Positions 56,117 through 64,000 of a DNA stretch of 64,000 nt are shown in pieces. Source of the stretch: Bermanella marisrubri (GTDB lineage Bacteria; Pseudomonadota; Gammaproteobacteria; Pseudomonadales; Oceanobacteraceae); NCBI RefSeq assembly GCF_012295615.1, contig NZ_CP051183.1:1763001-1827000 (forward strand), written 5' to 3'. A model generated the notes under the pieces. The model was not told the origin of the DNA. It saw only the letters and a program-made list of their open reading frames with translations, and made no database searches. Position numbers and translations under genes: made by a program. Position 1 is the stretch's first letter, and the number at the start of each line of letters is the position of its first letter.

Positions 56117-57136
56117 TTAAACAAACCATTTATTGTGCATTAAGCGCTCGATGGTATTCTGTACAACTCGGCTAAGCATTGACTCAGCATCACCGCTAAA
56201 CTTTTCTTTGATGCTTTTTTTCTTTTTAAGGCTAATAGAGAACACATCTGCGTCGCTGCACTTTGACTGTAAATACTCATCACTAGTCATGATTTCGTCT
56301 ATTAGATTTTGGTCGATAGCACGCTGGCCAAACCAGACATCACCATTAGACACCTTCTCAATATCAACATTAGGCCTGTGACTATTAATGTAGTCTTTAA
56401 ATAGGACATGAACATCTTGCAGATCTTCTTTGAATTTTTCTCGGGCCTTATCTGTATTTTCACCTAATACTGTCAATGTACGCTTATATTCTCCTGCTGT
56501 GTGCATTTCCACATCAATATCATGTTTTTTCAGTAAACGATGGAAGTTTGGCAGTTGAGCTACAACACCAATAGAACCGATAACAGCAAAAGGTGCAGCA
56601 ATGATCCTGTCAGCCACTACAGCCATCATATACCCACCGCTAGCAGCCACCTTATCAACTGCAATCGTCAAGGGTATGCCTCTAGCGCGTATTCTGTCGA
56701 GCTGAGATGCTGCAAAACCGTATTCGTGCACCATTCCACCCGCACTCTCAAGCCTCACGACAACCTCATCAATCTCCTCTTCGAGACTTAAAATCGTAGT
56801 AATTTCTTCACGTAGCTGCTGACTAGCTGACGCTTTGATATCGCCTTTAAAATCCAAAACGATCACTCTGGCTTTTTTTGTCGCCTCTTCGGACTTTTCT
56901 TTTTTCGCTGACTTCTTAAGTGCTTTCGCCTTTTCTTTTAGCGCTTTCTTATCGAGAAGCTCTGACTCAAGTCTCTGCTTAACTTTATTTAGTTTCTCAT
57001 TCAGTTTTTCAACCTTCAGTTTTCCTGGTTCGCCCTTCTGCCCTGCACTTACTATCAAGCCAATGATCAAACCAATAGTCACAACCACTGTAATGGCTTT
57101 GGCTAAAAATAATCCGTAATCTGCTAAAAATTCCAC
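56117..57136 (-). CDS. sohB: Inner-membrane protease SohB (S49 family)
   Basis: The 339-residue signal-peptide-peptidase-like protease has an N-terminal membrane helix (FLAKAITVVVTIGLIIGLIVS), a Lys/Glu-rich coiled-coil linker (about 40-85), and the S49 domain with the nucleophile Ser in DKVAASGGYMMAV, VIGSIGVVAQLPNFHRLL, and the general-base Lys in AGEYKRTL. Probably degrades membrane or periplasmic peptides. 12 bases upstream of yhdH on the same strand. Confidence 0.93.
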   Translation of the reverse strand: MEFLADYGLFLAKAITVVVTIGLIIGLIVSAGQKGEPGKLKVEKLNEKLNKVKQRLESELLDKKALKEKAKALKKSAKKEKSEEATKKARVIVLDFKGDIKASASQQLREEITTILSLEEEIDEVVVRLESAGGMVHEYGFAASQLDRIRARGIPLTIAVDKVAASGGYMMAVVADRIIAAPFAVIGSIGVVAQLPNFHRLLKKHDIDVEMHTAGEYKRTLTVLGENTDKAREKFKEDLQDVHVLFKDYINSHRPNVDIEKVSNGDVWFGQRAIDQNLIDEIMTSDEYLQSKCSDADVFSISLKKKKSIKEKFSGDAESMLSRVVQNTIERLMHNKWFV

Positions 57137-57268
57137 TGAATTCCCCCTATTTTGTTGGCCTAAGTTTAACAGCTCTCCAACTTGAGACCACAGATTTTAG
57201 CGCCATCCTAAAAATTCAAACAATCGTATGATTTGCTATTGACACGATTAGCGCGCTTGCTTAGTCTG

Positions 57269-57296
57269 ACAATCTCTGACATAGGGTCAGATTGTT
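57269..57296. promoter_or_regulatory. Imperfect dyad before the SCP2-like gene
   Basis: ACAATCTCTGAC (57269-57280) and GTCAGATTGTT (57286-57296) pair with a two-base bulge around ATAGG, about 65 bases before the ATG at 57360. The TCTGAC/GTCAGA core is perfect. Candidate operator or 5' leader hairpin. The rest of the 57137-57359 gap shows an AAAGGA ribosome binding site and a TTGACA-like -35 near 57238. Confidence 0.4.
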
Positions 57297-57359
57297 GATC
57301 TGCTGATATGTGGTTTATTCTGTATCAGATCAATCCCGACTAAACAAAAGGAAAGCGAT

Positions 57360-57674
57360 ATGACTTCTGTTGCTGACATCATCGAACAAATGAAAGGCAA
57401 GTTTAACGCCGACGCCGCTGCTGGTATGGAAAATGTTTTCCAGTTCAGCGTAGAAGATGGTGATGATTTCTACGTGGCTGTTAAAGATGGCGACTTCGAA
57501 ATTGCTAATGGCTCTCACGATGACCCATCTGTGACACTTATCATGACCACTGAAACTCTTGTTGGAATCATGACTGGCGAAACTGACGGTATGCAAGCAT
57601 TCATGGCTGGCCAGCTACGCGCTGAAGGCGACATGATGCTAGCAACTAAGCTAGGCGAGCTTTTCCCTCAGTAA
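57360..57674 (+). CDS. SCP2 sterol-binding-domain protein
   Basis: A 104-residue stand-alone SCP2-fold protein (ENVFQFSVEDGDDFYVAVKDGDFEIANG, DPSVTLIMTTETLVGIMTGETDGMQAFMAGQLRAEGDMMLATKL). Such proteins bind lipid or acyl chains in a hydrophobic pocket; in bacteria they may carry fatty acyl or isoprenoid compounds. Strong AAAGGA before the ATG. Own terminator after it. Confidence 0.92.
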   Translation: MTSVADIIEQMKGKFNADAAAGMENVFQFSVEDGDDFYVAVKDGDFEIANGSHDDPSVTLIMTTETLVGIMTGETDGMQAFMAGQLRAEGDMMLATKLGELFPQ

Positions 57675-57691
57675 TAAATTGAGAGAAAAAA

Positions 57692-57729
57692 GCAATAAAA
57701 AAGGGAGCTCTTGCTCCCTTTTTTATTGC
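57692..57729. terminator. Strong bidirectional terminator
   Basis: Perfect 17-base arms (57692-57708 and 57713-57729, outer ends GCAAT/ATTGC, inner GGGAGC/GCTCCC) with a TCTT loop. The stop codon of the minus-strand gene (57723-57725) lies in the right arm. Confidence 0.92.
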
Positions 57730-58358
57730 CAAGACTCTATGGCTTGTTTAGCTGTTGCATTTACTGGCTGAGCCTGCAATCCCTTTGGGTAAAGCCTTAC
57801 TTCATAAATTGCTCCATCTGCCATAGGCATAAATGCTGCGGACCCGTATTTAGCCTGGATAATATTGAGCCAAGGGCTTTTCACGATCCAATCCCATGTA
57901 TCTAGAGGTGCTCTAGCACCTAAGCTGTGCACAGATCGAGGGGCATTTTGCTCTTGCTCTAAAGTCAGATATCGACCAGACAATCTCTCTAATTTATATG
58001 ATGGCAATACAGATACCCATGGCAAGGCTATCAGTCTCGCGTCCAGCTGCCACTGATCACCTAGAAGAGTTAACAGCGTTCGCGTTTGATTCGCGTCTAC
58101 AAACTCCACCTCAAACTCTTGGCTGCTAATCTCGTCGAACTTTAATGTGGCAATAACTTCACCTTTTTCAGAGTTTTTATAGGTGAGCATGTCCACTGCA
58201 AACAATACGGCAAGCATTGCAGCAAAGATAAACAAAAAACTAAAGGTGCCTTTTAACCAAGGAAGAAACCAACCGCGTTTAAATAAACGCTTAACAACGA
58301 TTCCAATAATGACCAAGGCAAGGGATGCGATTACAGCTGAAAAAACCATTAATTCCAT
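57723..58358 (-). CDS. Hypothetical inner-membrane protein
   Basis: A 211-residue product with two membrane helices at the N-terminus (about 4-24 VFSAVIASLALVIIGIVV and 38-56 FSFLFIFAAMLAVLFAVDM), and a periplasmic beta-rich domain (FEVEFVDANQTRTLLTLLGDQWQLDARLIALPW). Conserved in related marine bacteria as far as I recall, but without assigned function. Its ATG overlaps the stop of the fimL-like gene by one base, so they are co-expressed. Confidence 0.72.
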   Translation of the reverse strand: MELMVFSAVIASLALVIIGIVVKRLFKRGWFLPWLKGTFSFLFIFAAMLAVLFAVDMLTYKNSEKGEVIATLKFDEISSQEFEVEFVDANQTRTLLTLLGDQWQLDARLIALPWVSVLPSYKLERLSGRYLTLEQEQNAPRSVHSLGARAPLDTWDWIVKSPWLNIIQAKYGSAAFMPMADGAIYEVRLYPKGLQAQPVNATAKQAIESWQ

Positions 58359-59998
58359 TAAGCGACCTTATATCCCAACTGAGAAATTCCTTTTACAGCC
58401 AGATTGAGGATATCAGCGCTATTTGAATCAGAATGGCTTAACGTTTCAGCGTAATATTCAATACTAGTCAAACTATCGGCCAATACTTCTAGCTTACCTT
58501 CATCAATACCTTGTGGGTTGTTAAGCACTCTTTCGTTTAAAAAGCGCGTCGCAGCCTGAACGACAGAGCTGGCTTTATATTCCTGCAGAAAAAATAACGC
58601 TCCCCTAGCCCCATCAAGGGCTGGCTTTATATTCGCGAGATGTAGTTTATCTTGATCTTCAACAAAAGCTGCTATTGCACGCTTTGCCATTGCCAGAGCA
58701 GATTCTATTTCGTCAAAAAGAATTATGCGGGCCTCAGAATAATGACCGGCGCCAATAATTTTATGCGAAGTGTCAGCGGTTGCTTTCGAGAAATCTTGAC
58801 TCGCCAATTCTATTTGCAACAAAGCATCTGCGATGGCTGCTAATACAACCATTTTGTCTCTGTTGGGCATCTGTTCAAGTTTTCGAATCTGCTGCCCCTG
58901 TAAGCGTAACTTTTCAGAAAGGGGCTCTTGATTAATAACTTTGAGCACACGCGCTAAGTCGTCAACCAAGCCGTTAAGGCTATCAAACTCGACCTCAGAA
59001 AGATAACCATTGGCACATTTATCAAGATTCGTTTTAATGTGTCCGATTTGATCCTTTACTGCTTTTGACAAGCTAGTGAATGCGCCAATATCTGGTCCAG
59101 CAAGCTTTTTGCGCTGGATCTTAAGCTGATCTTCCGTGACTCCGGCCTTTAAACCATAAACCTGCTGTATTTTCGCTATGTCTCCCGACTTTTCACTGGA
59201 AAGAGAAATAAGATACAACAAGTCTTTGTGCACCTCATTGACAAATGGTGTGCTAAAAACATTAAGACCATTTTTAATCATAGCTTTCATCGTCTGATCA
59301 ATTCGTGCCAGCAATGCCGCCCGCGATTGCGTCAGCTCGTAACGACCTTCAACAATCGCCTGCAATGCAGCTGAGGCGCACCACCAAAAGGGCCAAGCCA
59401 TGGTTCCACGAAATCCTTTTTCCATAAGCGCAAGCGACCTGCCACTCAGCTTGTAACCCACCATAGTTGAGGCTTGCGCTCGAATAACTCGCAAAAGACC
59501 AGATTGAAACATGAGCCGAATACGTGGCAAATGGGGTTTGATGTTAATGTTTGGCCTTTCAGTTTCAGGTAAGCGTGGACGCAAATTCACTGCAAAAAAG
59601 TGCGCCTCCGAGATAGGCTTATGGCCAGCCGCCCGTCTTAGCTTGTTAATTGAAGGTATTAAAAGAACCGGATACTCCGTCTCTTGGTCTAAAACCACAC
59701 CAAGATATTGCTTCAGAGTGATCAAGCACTGACCTAAAACATCGAGTTTTTGTGATAGCTTGACGCTACCATCGCCGGAAAAGGACTGAATTTCTGTACA
59801 AAGAAGCTCGGCGCCCTGCATTTCTAGAAGCTTGAACGTCCCACGGGCCAAATTTAGCTCATCAGCGAAAAGCTTTAACTGCCCTGGCTCATTGTCCTCA
59901 GCGTACTGAGCAAAATAGCCCTCGGCTTTCTGTAAGGTAGATTCAAGCTCCTTACGCACCAAGCTGATGGACATACTCATATTGGAAACCTGATTCAT
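58358..59998 (-). CDS. fimL: FimL-like protein, related to the ChpA N-terminus
   Basis: A 546-residue cytoplasmic protein resembling FimL, which is related to the N-terminal part of the chemosensory kinase ChpA and supports type IV pilus assembly through cAMP signalling. It has degenerate Hpt-like helical modules (SISLVRKELESTLQKAEGYF, LARGTFKLLEMQGAELLCTEI; WPFWWCASAALQAIVEGRY) without an obvious phospho-accepting His. The call rests on the N-terminal pattern, the length (FimL about 556) and the location near dnaQ/rnhA, as in Pseudomonas. pilU is elsewhere in the window. Confidence 0.75.
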   Translation of the reverse strand: MNQVSNMSMSISLVRKELESTLQKAEGYFAQYAEDNEPGQLKLFADELNLARGTFKLLEMQGAELLCTEIQSFSGDGSVKLSQKLDVLGQCLITLKQYLGVVLDQETEYPVLLIPSINKLRRAAGHKPISEAHFFAVNLRPRLPETERPNINIKPHLPRIRLMFQSGLLRVIRAQASTMVGYKLSGRSLALMEKGFRGTMAWPFWWCASAALQAIVEGRYELTQSRAALLARIDQTMKAMIKNGLNVFSTPFVNEVHKDLLYLISLSSEKSGDIAKIQQVYGLKAGVTEDQLKIQRKKLAGPDIGAFTSLSKAVKDQIGHIKTNLDKCANGYLSEVEFDSLNGLVDDLARVLKVINQEPLSEKLRLQGQQIRKLEQMPNRDKMVVLAAIADALLQIELASQDFSKATADTSHKIIGAGHYSEARIILFDEIESALAMAKRAIAAFVEDQDKLHLANIKPALDGARGALFFLQEYKASSVVQAATRFLNERVLNNPQGIDEGKLEVLADSLTSIEYYAETLSHSDSNSADILNLAVKGISQLGYKVA

Positions 59999-60092
59999 GT
60001 ATAAAACGACTCATCCGTGGGTTTGTTTTTGTTTTAGTCCCTGTATTGACTGCTATTCTAGCCATAAATTCCATGTAAATCATTGATTAAAT

Positions 60093-60806
60093 TCACGATT
60101 CAGTATGAGCTGACCAGTTTACTTTTTCTGCTTTTGTCGCCAGCAGCTCAAGGTATTCTTGGTGTTGACGCGCTTCGTCGTCCGTAACCCCCCAAGATGG
60201 CAAGTTTGCTACCTGAGATTGATCCACCAATACTTTGACAGACAACTCATGTGACCCTTCCGTAGAAGCATCCTCACTAGCTAAAGACAGCGCAGTCTGA
60301 CCACCTGTCATCAGTAGATATACGTCGGCCAAAATTTCCGAGTCGAGCAAGGCGCCATGGAGCTCTCGGTGGCTATTATCGATACCCAGGCGGCGACACA
60401 GAGCATCCAAACTATTGCGCTGGCCAGGATACATCTTGCGTGCCAGTGTCAGCGTATCTAATACACCACAGACTTCAGCGGTTTTAGGGAAATTAGATAG
60501 TTTTGCAAACTCCATATCCATGAAGCCGACGTCGAATGGTGCATTATGGATCACCAGTTCCGCTCCATTTATGAAGTCTAGAAACTCGTTCGCCACCTGT
60601 GCGAAAACTGGCTTGTCGGCAAGAAACTCATCGGTAATGCCATGAACTTCCATAGCCTCGGGATCCACTTCCCGTTGCGGGTTTATATATTGATGATAAT
60701 GACGGCCGGTCAGCTTTCGACCAACAAGCTCAACACACCCTATTTCAATAATTCGGTGACCATCACCAATACCCGTTGTTTCTGTATCTAGTACAACTTG
60801 CCTCAT
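60093..60806 (-). CDS. dnaQ: DNA polymerase III epsilon subunit (proofreading exonuclease)
   Basis: A 237-residue 3'-5' exonuclease of the replication holoenzyme. ExoI motif [10 protein letters not shown] (Asp and Glu), Exo[18 protein letters not shown], and Exo[17 protein letters not shown]. The C-terminal tail (about 185-237) binds the alpha subunit. It overlaps rnhA by four bases on the same strand (rnhA is upstream). Confidence 0.96.
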   Translation of the reverse strand: MRQVVLDTETTGIGDGHRIIEIGCVELVGRKLTGRHYHQYINPQREVDPEAMEVHGITDEFLADKPVFAQVANEFLDFINGAELVIHNAPFDVGFMDMEFAKLSNFPKTAEVCGVLDTLTLARKMYPGQRNSLDALCRRLGIDNSHRELHGALLDSEILADVYLLMTGGQTALSLASEDASTEGSHELSVKVLVDQSQVANLPSWGVTDDEARQHQEYLELLATKAEKVNWSAHTES

Positions 60807-61246
60807 GACTTAGTCACCTGCTCAACACCTTTATTTGCCAAATCGTCTGCTCGTTCATTTTCAATATGTCCGCTATGGCCCTTCACCCAATGCCATTCAA
60901 CGTCATGTTTCGATACAGCTGAATCTAACCGCTGCCAGAGCTCTTTATTTTTTACGGGCTGCCTAGATGAGGTCATCCAATTTTTTTTCTTCCAACCGGA
61001 TAGCCATTGCGTAATCCCCTGCCTAACATATTGACTGTCAGTGGTTAGCCTAACCTTGCACGGCTTTGTCAGTGCCTCCAAGCCTCTGATCGCCGCCATT
61101 AGCTCCATTCGATTGTTGGTCGTTTCTAATTCACCGCCAAACAGTTCTTTTTCATGAGCTCCATAACGAAGCAACACCCCCCAACCACCGGGACCAGGAT
61201 TCCCTTTACATGCGCCATCTGTAAACATTTCAACGATCTGAGACAC
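60803..61246 (-). CDS. rnhA: Ribonuclease HI
   Basis: A 147-residue enzyme that cuts RNA in RNA-DNA hybrids. Catalytic set Asp in [16 protein letters not shown], Glu in NNRMELMA, Asp in [11 protein letters not shown] and the C-terminal Asp in [12 protein letters not shown], with His in [10 protein letters not shown]. It overlaps the methyltransferase gene by 17 bases and dnaQ by four, hence one operon. Confidence 0.97.
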   Translation of the reverse strand: MSQIVEMFTDGACKGNPGPGGWGVLLRYGAHEKELFGGELETTNNRMELMAAIRGLEALTKPCKVRLTTDSQYVRQGITQWLSGWKKKNWMTSSRQPVKNKELWQRLDSAVSKHDVEWHWVKGHSGHIENERADDLANKGVEQVTKS

Positions 61247-61946
61247 GATATCCTCTTATTCTCGGAGTTGGCATAGGAAGTCTCCCGCCAGACAAAGCGC
61301 GCCATTGTGGCCGAATCGGCGTTCGCCCTGCAACTAATTTTCTAGCCACAATCACGTAGCAGTTACCAAAAGGATTGCCAATTAACGAAAGCAATCGGTC
61401 AAGCCTCATACCTATTTTCCGAAAGTACTTTAACCCCCATGGCGGCATAGCTTGAAACGTCTGTACTTGCTCTACCCTAAAATCCAGCAACGACAACCAA
61501 TCGAGAACTCTTCCTTTGGCTAAAAACTGGGCCGCTGGAGGTGTCGCCGTTTTAGGTAAGTAACGAGCAAGACCCCACAAGGACACTGGATTAAAACCCA
61601 CAATAACAACGTAACCATTTGGAACTGTGATCCTCGCCGCCTCGCGCAAACATTGATGAGGCTTATCTTCAAAATCTAAAACATGGTGCATCAGCACACA
61701 ATCAATACTGTTCTCGCGCAGCGGTATATCCTCAAAATCCATGATCAAATCCCCACTACCTCCCTTGGAAGCATAATAAGAATATGTCAATGAGCTGGTA
61801 GGCATCGCTTTATAATCGACCCCGCTGTACTGAAGTAGATAGTGCCCATGAAGTTGAGGCAAATGCTGGCGCAAGTAACGAGTTTCAACATTTAATAGTC
61901 GTTTAATCTGCGGACGCTCTCGCCATTTATACAGATCTTGATCCAT
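61230..61946 (-). CDS. Class I SAM-dependent methyltransferase
   Basis: A 238-residue methyltransferase-fold protein. The SAM-pocket region is partial ([38 protein letters not shown] with the acidic loop typical of UbiE/SAM methyltransferases; [18 protein letters not shown]). Counterpart of the PA1814-type gene beside rnhA/dnaQ in Pseudomonas. Substrate unknown. First gene of the operon, divergent from mltD. Confidence 0.85.
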   Translation of the reverse strand: MDQDLYKWRERPQIKRLLNVETRYLRQHLPQLHGHYLLQYSGVDYKAMPTSSLTYSYYASKGGSGDLIMDFEDIPLRENSIDCVLMHHVLDFEDKPHQCLREAARITVPNGYVVIVGFNPVSLWGLARYLPKTATPPAAQFLAKGRVLDWLSLLDFRVEQVQTFQAMPPWGLKYFRKIGMRLDRLLSLIGNPFGNCYVIVARKLVAGRTPIRPQWRALSGGRLPMPTPRIRGYRVSDR

Positions 61947-62038
61947 TACACTTTTTACACCTTTTAAGCTGCTCGCAACTTGACCCTTGGCGGCGGTATT
62001 TTTACACTGCTTGGCCGTTTGTTTAAGTGTTTCTATTT

Positions 62039-63619
62039 ATGCGTTTTATTGTCTTTTTTACACTAATTTCATGCCTTTGTCTTGCTGGCTGCACTAATCT
62101 AGCCAAGCCATCCGCTGGCAACTTAGACGCTGCAAGTCCGCAACTGCTGCTTGAATCGCAAGCAATTCCATCAAAGAATGAAAGCAGCGAAGTTTCAATT
62201 GAAGATAGTCCAATAGAAGTTGATCTGTGGCAGCGCATTCTTAAGCAATTTCGTTTGGACATTGAACAAGATAACCCTCGAATACAGGCGCAACTCAACT
62301 GGTACAAGAGACATCAGAATTATCTCGACCGTGTAGGAGCCCGAGGTGAACGTTATTTGTATTTTATTGCAGAGCAAATAGAAGCGCGTGATATTCCGGG
62401 CGAGATTGCCCTACTACCGATAGTCGAAAGCGCATTTGACCCTTTTGCATATAGTCACGGCAGAGCCTCTGGTGTTTGGCAATTTATCCCTAGCACTGGA
62501 CGTATATACGGTCTCCATCAAAACTGGTGGTATGACGGACGTCGTGATATTCGCATGGCTACTATCGGCGCTTTACGCTATCTTCGTGGACTAGCGAGGG
62601 AGTTTGATGGAGATTGGATGCTTGCACTCGCATCTTATAATACTGGTGCCGGTAGAGTCCGTTCGGCCATAAGAAAAAACAAACGCCTAGGAAAACCGAC
62701 CGATTACTGGTCTTTGGATCTCCCCAGAGAAACTCGGGCTTACGTACCTAAATTAATTGCATTGGCCAAACTATTAAAAGACCCTGAGAAGTACGGAGTC
62801 ACCTTTAATCCAATACCTAATGAACCCTATTTCGCGGTTGTTAAAACGAATAGCCAGATGGATTTAAGTCAGGCAGCACAAATGGCCGAAGTTGACCTCG
62901 AAGAGATATACAAGCTCAATCCGCAGTTTAACCAATGGGCCACGAGCCCTGATGGCCCCCATGAAATACTCGTCCCCATCGAGAACAAGGCAATCATGGA
63001 AGATAATTTGGCCAACCTACCCATGGATCAACGCATAAAATGGGAAAGATATCGCGTTGCTAGCGGGGATTCGCTCATCTCTATTGCAAACAAATTCCAT
63101 ACGACTCCCGACGCCCTTCGTCAAGTAAACCCTATTAGGGGTGATTTGGTAAAAGTTGGAGATATGTTGCTAATCCCTACTGCCTTTAAACAACTTAGCA
63201 GATATACCTATAGCGCCGACAACCGACTAGACAAAAAGCAAAAGTTCGCAAGAGGCCCCAAGGGTACTAAGAAAATCCGCTATACCGTTCAATCTGGCGA
63301 CTCTTTCTGGTCACTGTCACGCAAACACAAGGTCTCTACCCGAAGCATCGCTCGCTGGAACGGCATGTCCCCAAAAGATCCACTTATGCCCGGCCAGGAT
63401 CTTGTTATCTGGTCAAAAGACAGTGACGCAAATAAAAATCGTGAGATTATTCGAAAGGTTCGCTATCGCGTTCGCTCCGGTGACAGTCTTTATCGAATTG
63501 CCAGTCGCTTCAATGTCAGTGTTGGCGACATTAAGCGATGGAACAAAATCAATGGTAAACAGTACCTTCAGCCTGGTGACAAGCTAATTCTATACGTTGA
63601 TGTTACTCAGTCAGGCTAG
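62039..63619 (+). CDS. mltD: Membrane-bound lytic murein transglycosylase D
   Basis: A 526-residue outer-membrane lipoprotein that cleaves peptidoglycan glycan strands. Signal peptide with lipobox CLAGC, an SLT/MltD domain (about 80-260) with the catalytic Glu in ALLPIVESAFDP and ASGVWQFIPSTGRIYGL, ALASYNTGAGRVR, then three LysM repeats (YRVASGDSLISIANKF, YTVQSGDSFWSLSRKH and YRVRSGDSLYRIASRF). I use the ATG at 62039; a GTG at 62027 adds four residues. The divergent gap to the methyltransferase is short. Confidence 0.95.
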   Translation: MRFIVFFTLISCLCLAGCTNLAKPSAGNLDAASPQLLLESQAIPSKNESSEVSIEDSPIEVDLWQRILKQFRLDIEQDNPRIQAQLNWYKRHQNYLDRVGARGERYLYFIAEQIEARDIPGEIALLPIVESAFDPFAYSHGRASGVWQFIPSTGRIYGLHQNWWYDGRRDIRMATIGALRYLRGLAREFDGDWMLALASYNTGAGRVRSAIRKNKRLGKPTDYWSLDLPRETRAYVPKLIALAKLLKDPEKYGVTFNPIPNEPYFAVVKTNSQMDLSQAAQMAEVDLEEIYKLNPQFNQWATSPDGPHEILVPIENKAIMEDNLANLPMDQRIKWERYRVASGDSLISIANKFHTTPDALRQVNPIRGDLVKVGDMLLIPTAFKQLSRYTYSADNRLDKKQKFARGPKGTKKIRYTVQSGDSFWSLSRKHKVSTRSIARWNGMSPKDPLMPGQDLVIWSKDSDANKNREIIRKVRYRVRSGDSLYRIASRFNVSVGDIKRWNKINGKQYLQPGDKLILYVDVTQSG

Positions 63620-63656
63620 TTGTTGCAGTTAACACAGGATCAGTTAACCTCATTAT

Positions 63657-64000
63657 ATGAAAAATGCCATTCAACTGATCCTCACACTTCTAATATTGAA
63701 CAGCCCAGCTCAAGGTTTCCCCGCCGAAGAGTGGTTGAGCAATGATATTGATCCGATTTGGGCTGAACCAAACGCCCCTAAAGGAGGCGTTTTCCGCGGC
63801 TACATACCTGAATTTCCTCCGACCTTTAGAATATGGGGTCCTTATGCCCACCATCCTTTAAGATCCCTGTTCTCTGACAATCAACTATCTCTGGTTTCAT
63901 TTCACCCGAACACTGGAAAACCAATACCTAGCTTAGCGTCTGAATGGTTTTTCCATAAAAACAACAAAGCGATTTCATTTCGTATTCATGAAGACGCAAA
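63657..64000 (+). CDS. ABC transporter solute-binding protein, partial
   Basis: Starts at the ATG at 63657 and runs off the window, with 114 codons visible. Signal peptide MKNAIQLILTLLILNSPAQGF and the N-terminal pattern of the family-5 (YejA/oligopeptide-type) periplasmic binding proteins: PIWAEPNAPKGGVFRGYIPEFPPTFRIWGP, LASEWFFHKNNKAISFRIHEDAK. It should feed a peptide or microcin-like ABC importer whose other genes would follow. Its place behind mltD agrees with Pseudomonas. Confidence 0.85.
   Translation, partial: MKNAIQLILTLLILNSPAQGFPAEEWLSNDIDPIWAEPNAPKGGVFRGYIPEFPPTFRIWGPYAHHPLRSLFSDNQLSLVSFHPNTGKPIPSLASEWFFHKNNKAISFRIHEDA

Overview
The window looks like chromosome of a marine-type gammaproteobacterium from the Pseudomonadales/Oceanospirillales neighbourhood. 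I infer this from moderate-to-low GC, from Pseudomonas-like gene sets (ppsA/ppsR/alpha-beta hydrolase/rraA; cysB/cysH/thrH/pabB; cysI with a DUF934 gene; etfBA divergent from etfD; mltD/methyltransferase/rnhA/dnaQ with fimL nearby), and from a two-cysteine-pair APS-type CysH. No rRNA, tRNA or CRISPR array was seen. Species cannot be fixed from the sequence alone.

Layout. 1-1376: cassette-like accessory DNA with one edge-truncated gene of unknown function, a DUF1801 gene broken by one in-frame stop, and a truncated nucleotidyltransferase, separated by attC-like spacers. 1385-5825: a heavy-metal RND efflux operon (His-rich secreted protein, adaptor lipoprotein, CusA/CzcA pump) on the minus strand. 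5958-12326: malate synthase G, a DUF1289 protein, the talB-terB-SDR operon, dusA and a YeaQ/YmgE-type membrane protein. 12527-15628: pilU, an unknown lipoprotein and a CheW protein carrying an inserted CZB zinc-binding domain. 15663-24555: glutathione reductase and a nine-gene type II secretion operon, gspE-F-G-H-I-J-K-L-M, lacking gspC and gspD. 24701-28445: etfBA and the divergent etfD, with a perfect PsrA-type palindrome between them. 28635-37691: DUF1285/radical SAM pair, rapA, rraA, hydrolase, ppsA, ppsR. 37699-42908: a tight five-gene minus-strand operon with a C39 peptidase, two outer-membrane beta-barrels, a lipoprotein and a hydrolase; this is the least explained unit. 43108-53677: pabB, thrH, cysH, cysB, usp, a 59-residue HTH protein, DAHP synthase, purEK, nfuA, cysI and DUF934. 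53691-55118: a complete IS3-family (IS150-like) element inserted in the loop of a transcription terminator. 55133-64000: yhdH, sohB, an SCP2-like protein, an unknown membrane protein, fimL-like, dnaQ, rnhA, a methyltransferase, mltD and the start of a solute-binding protein.

How the genes work together. Most of the window is housekeeping: central carbon metabolism (glcB, talB, ppsA), fatty-acid electron transfer (etf genes), sulfate assimilation (cysH, cysI, cysB), purine and chorismate pathways, and RNA/DNA maintenance. Surface functions recur: type II secretion, type IV pilus retraction and its control (pilU, fimL-like), CheW-CZB signalling and the C39/barrel operon. Accessory signals are confined to the left edge and the IS element.
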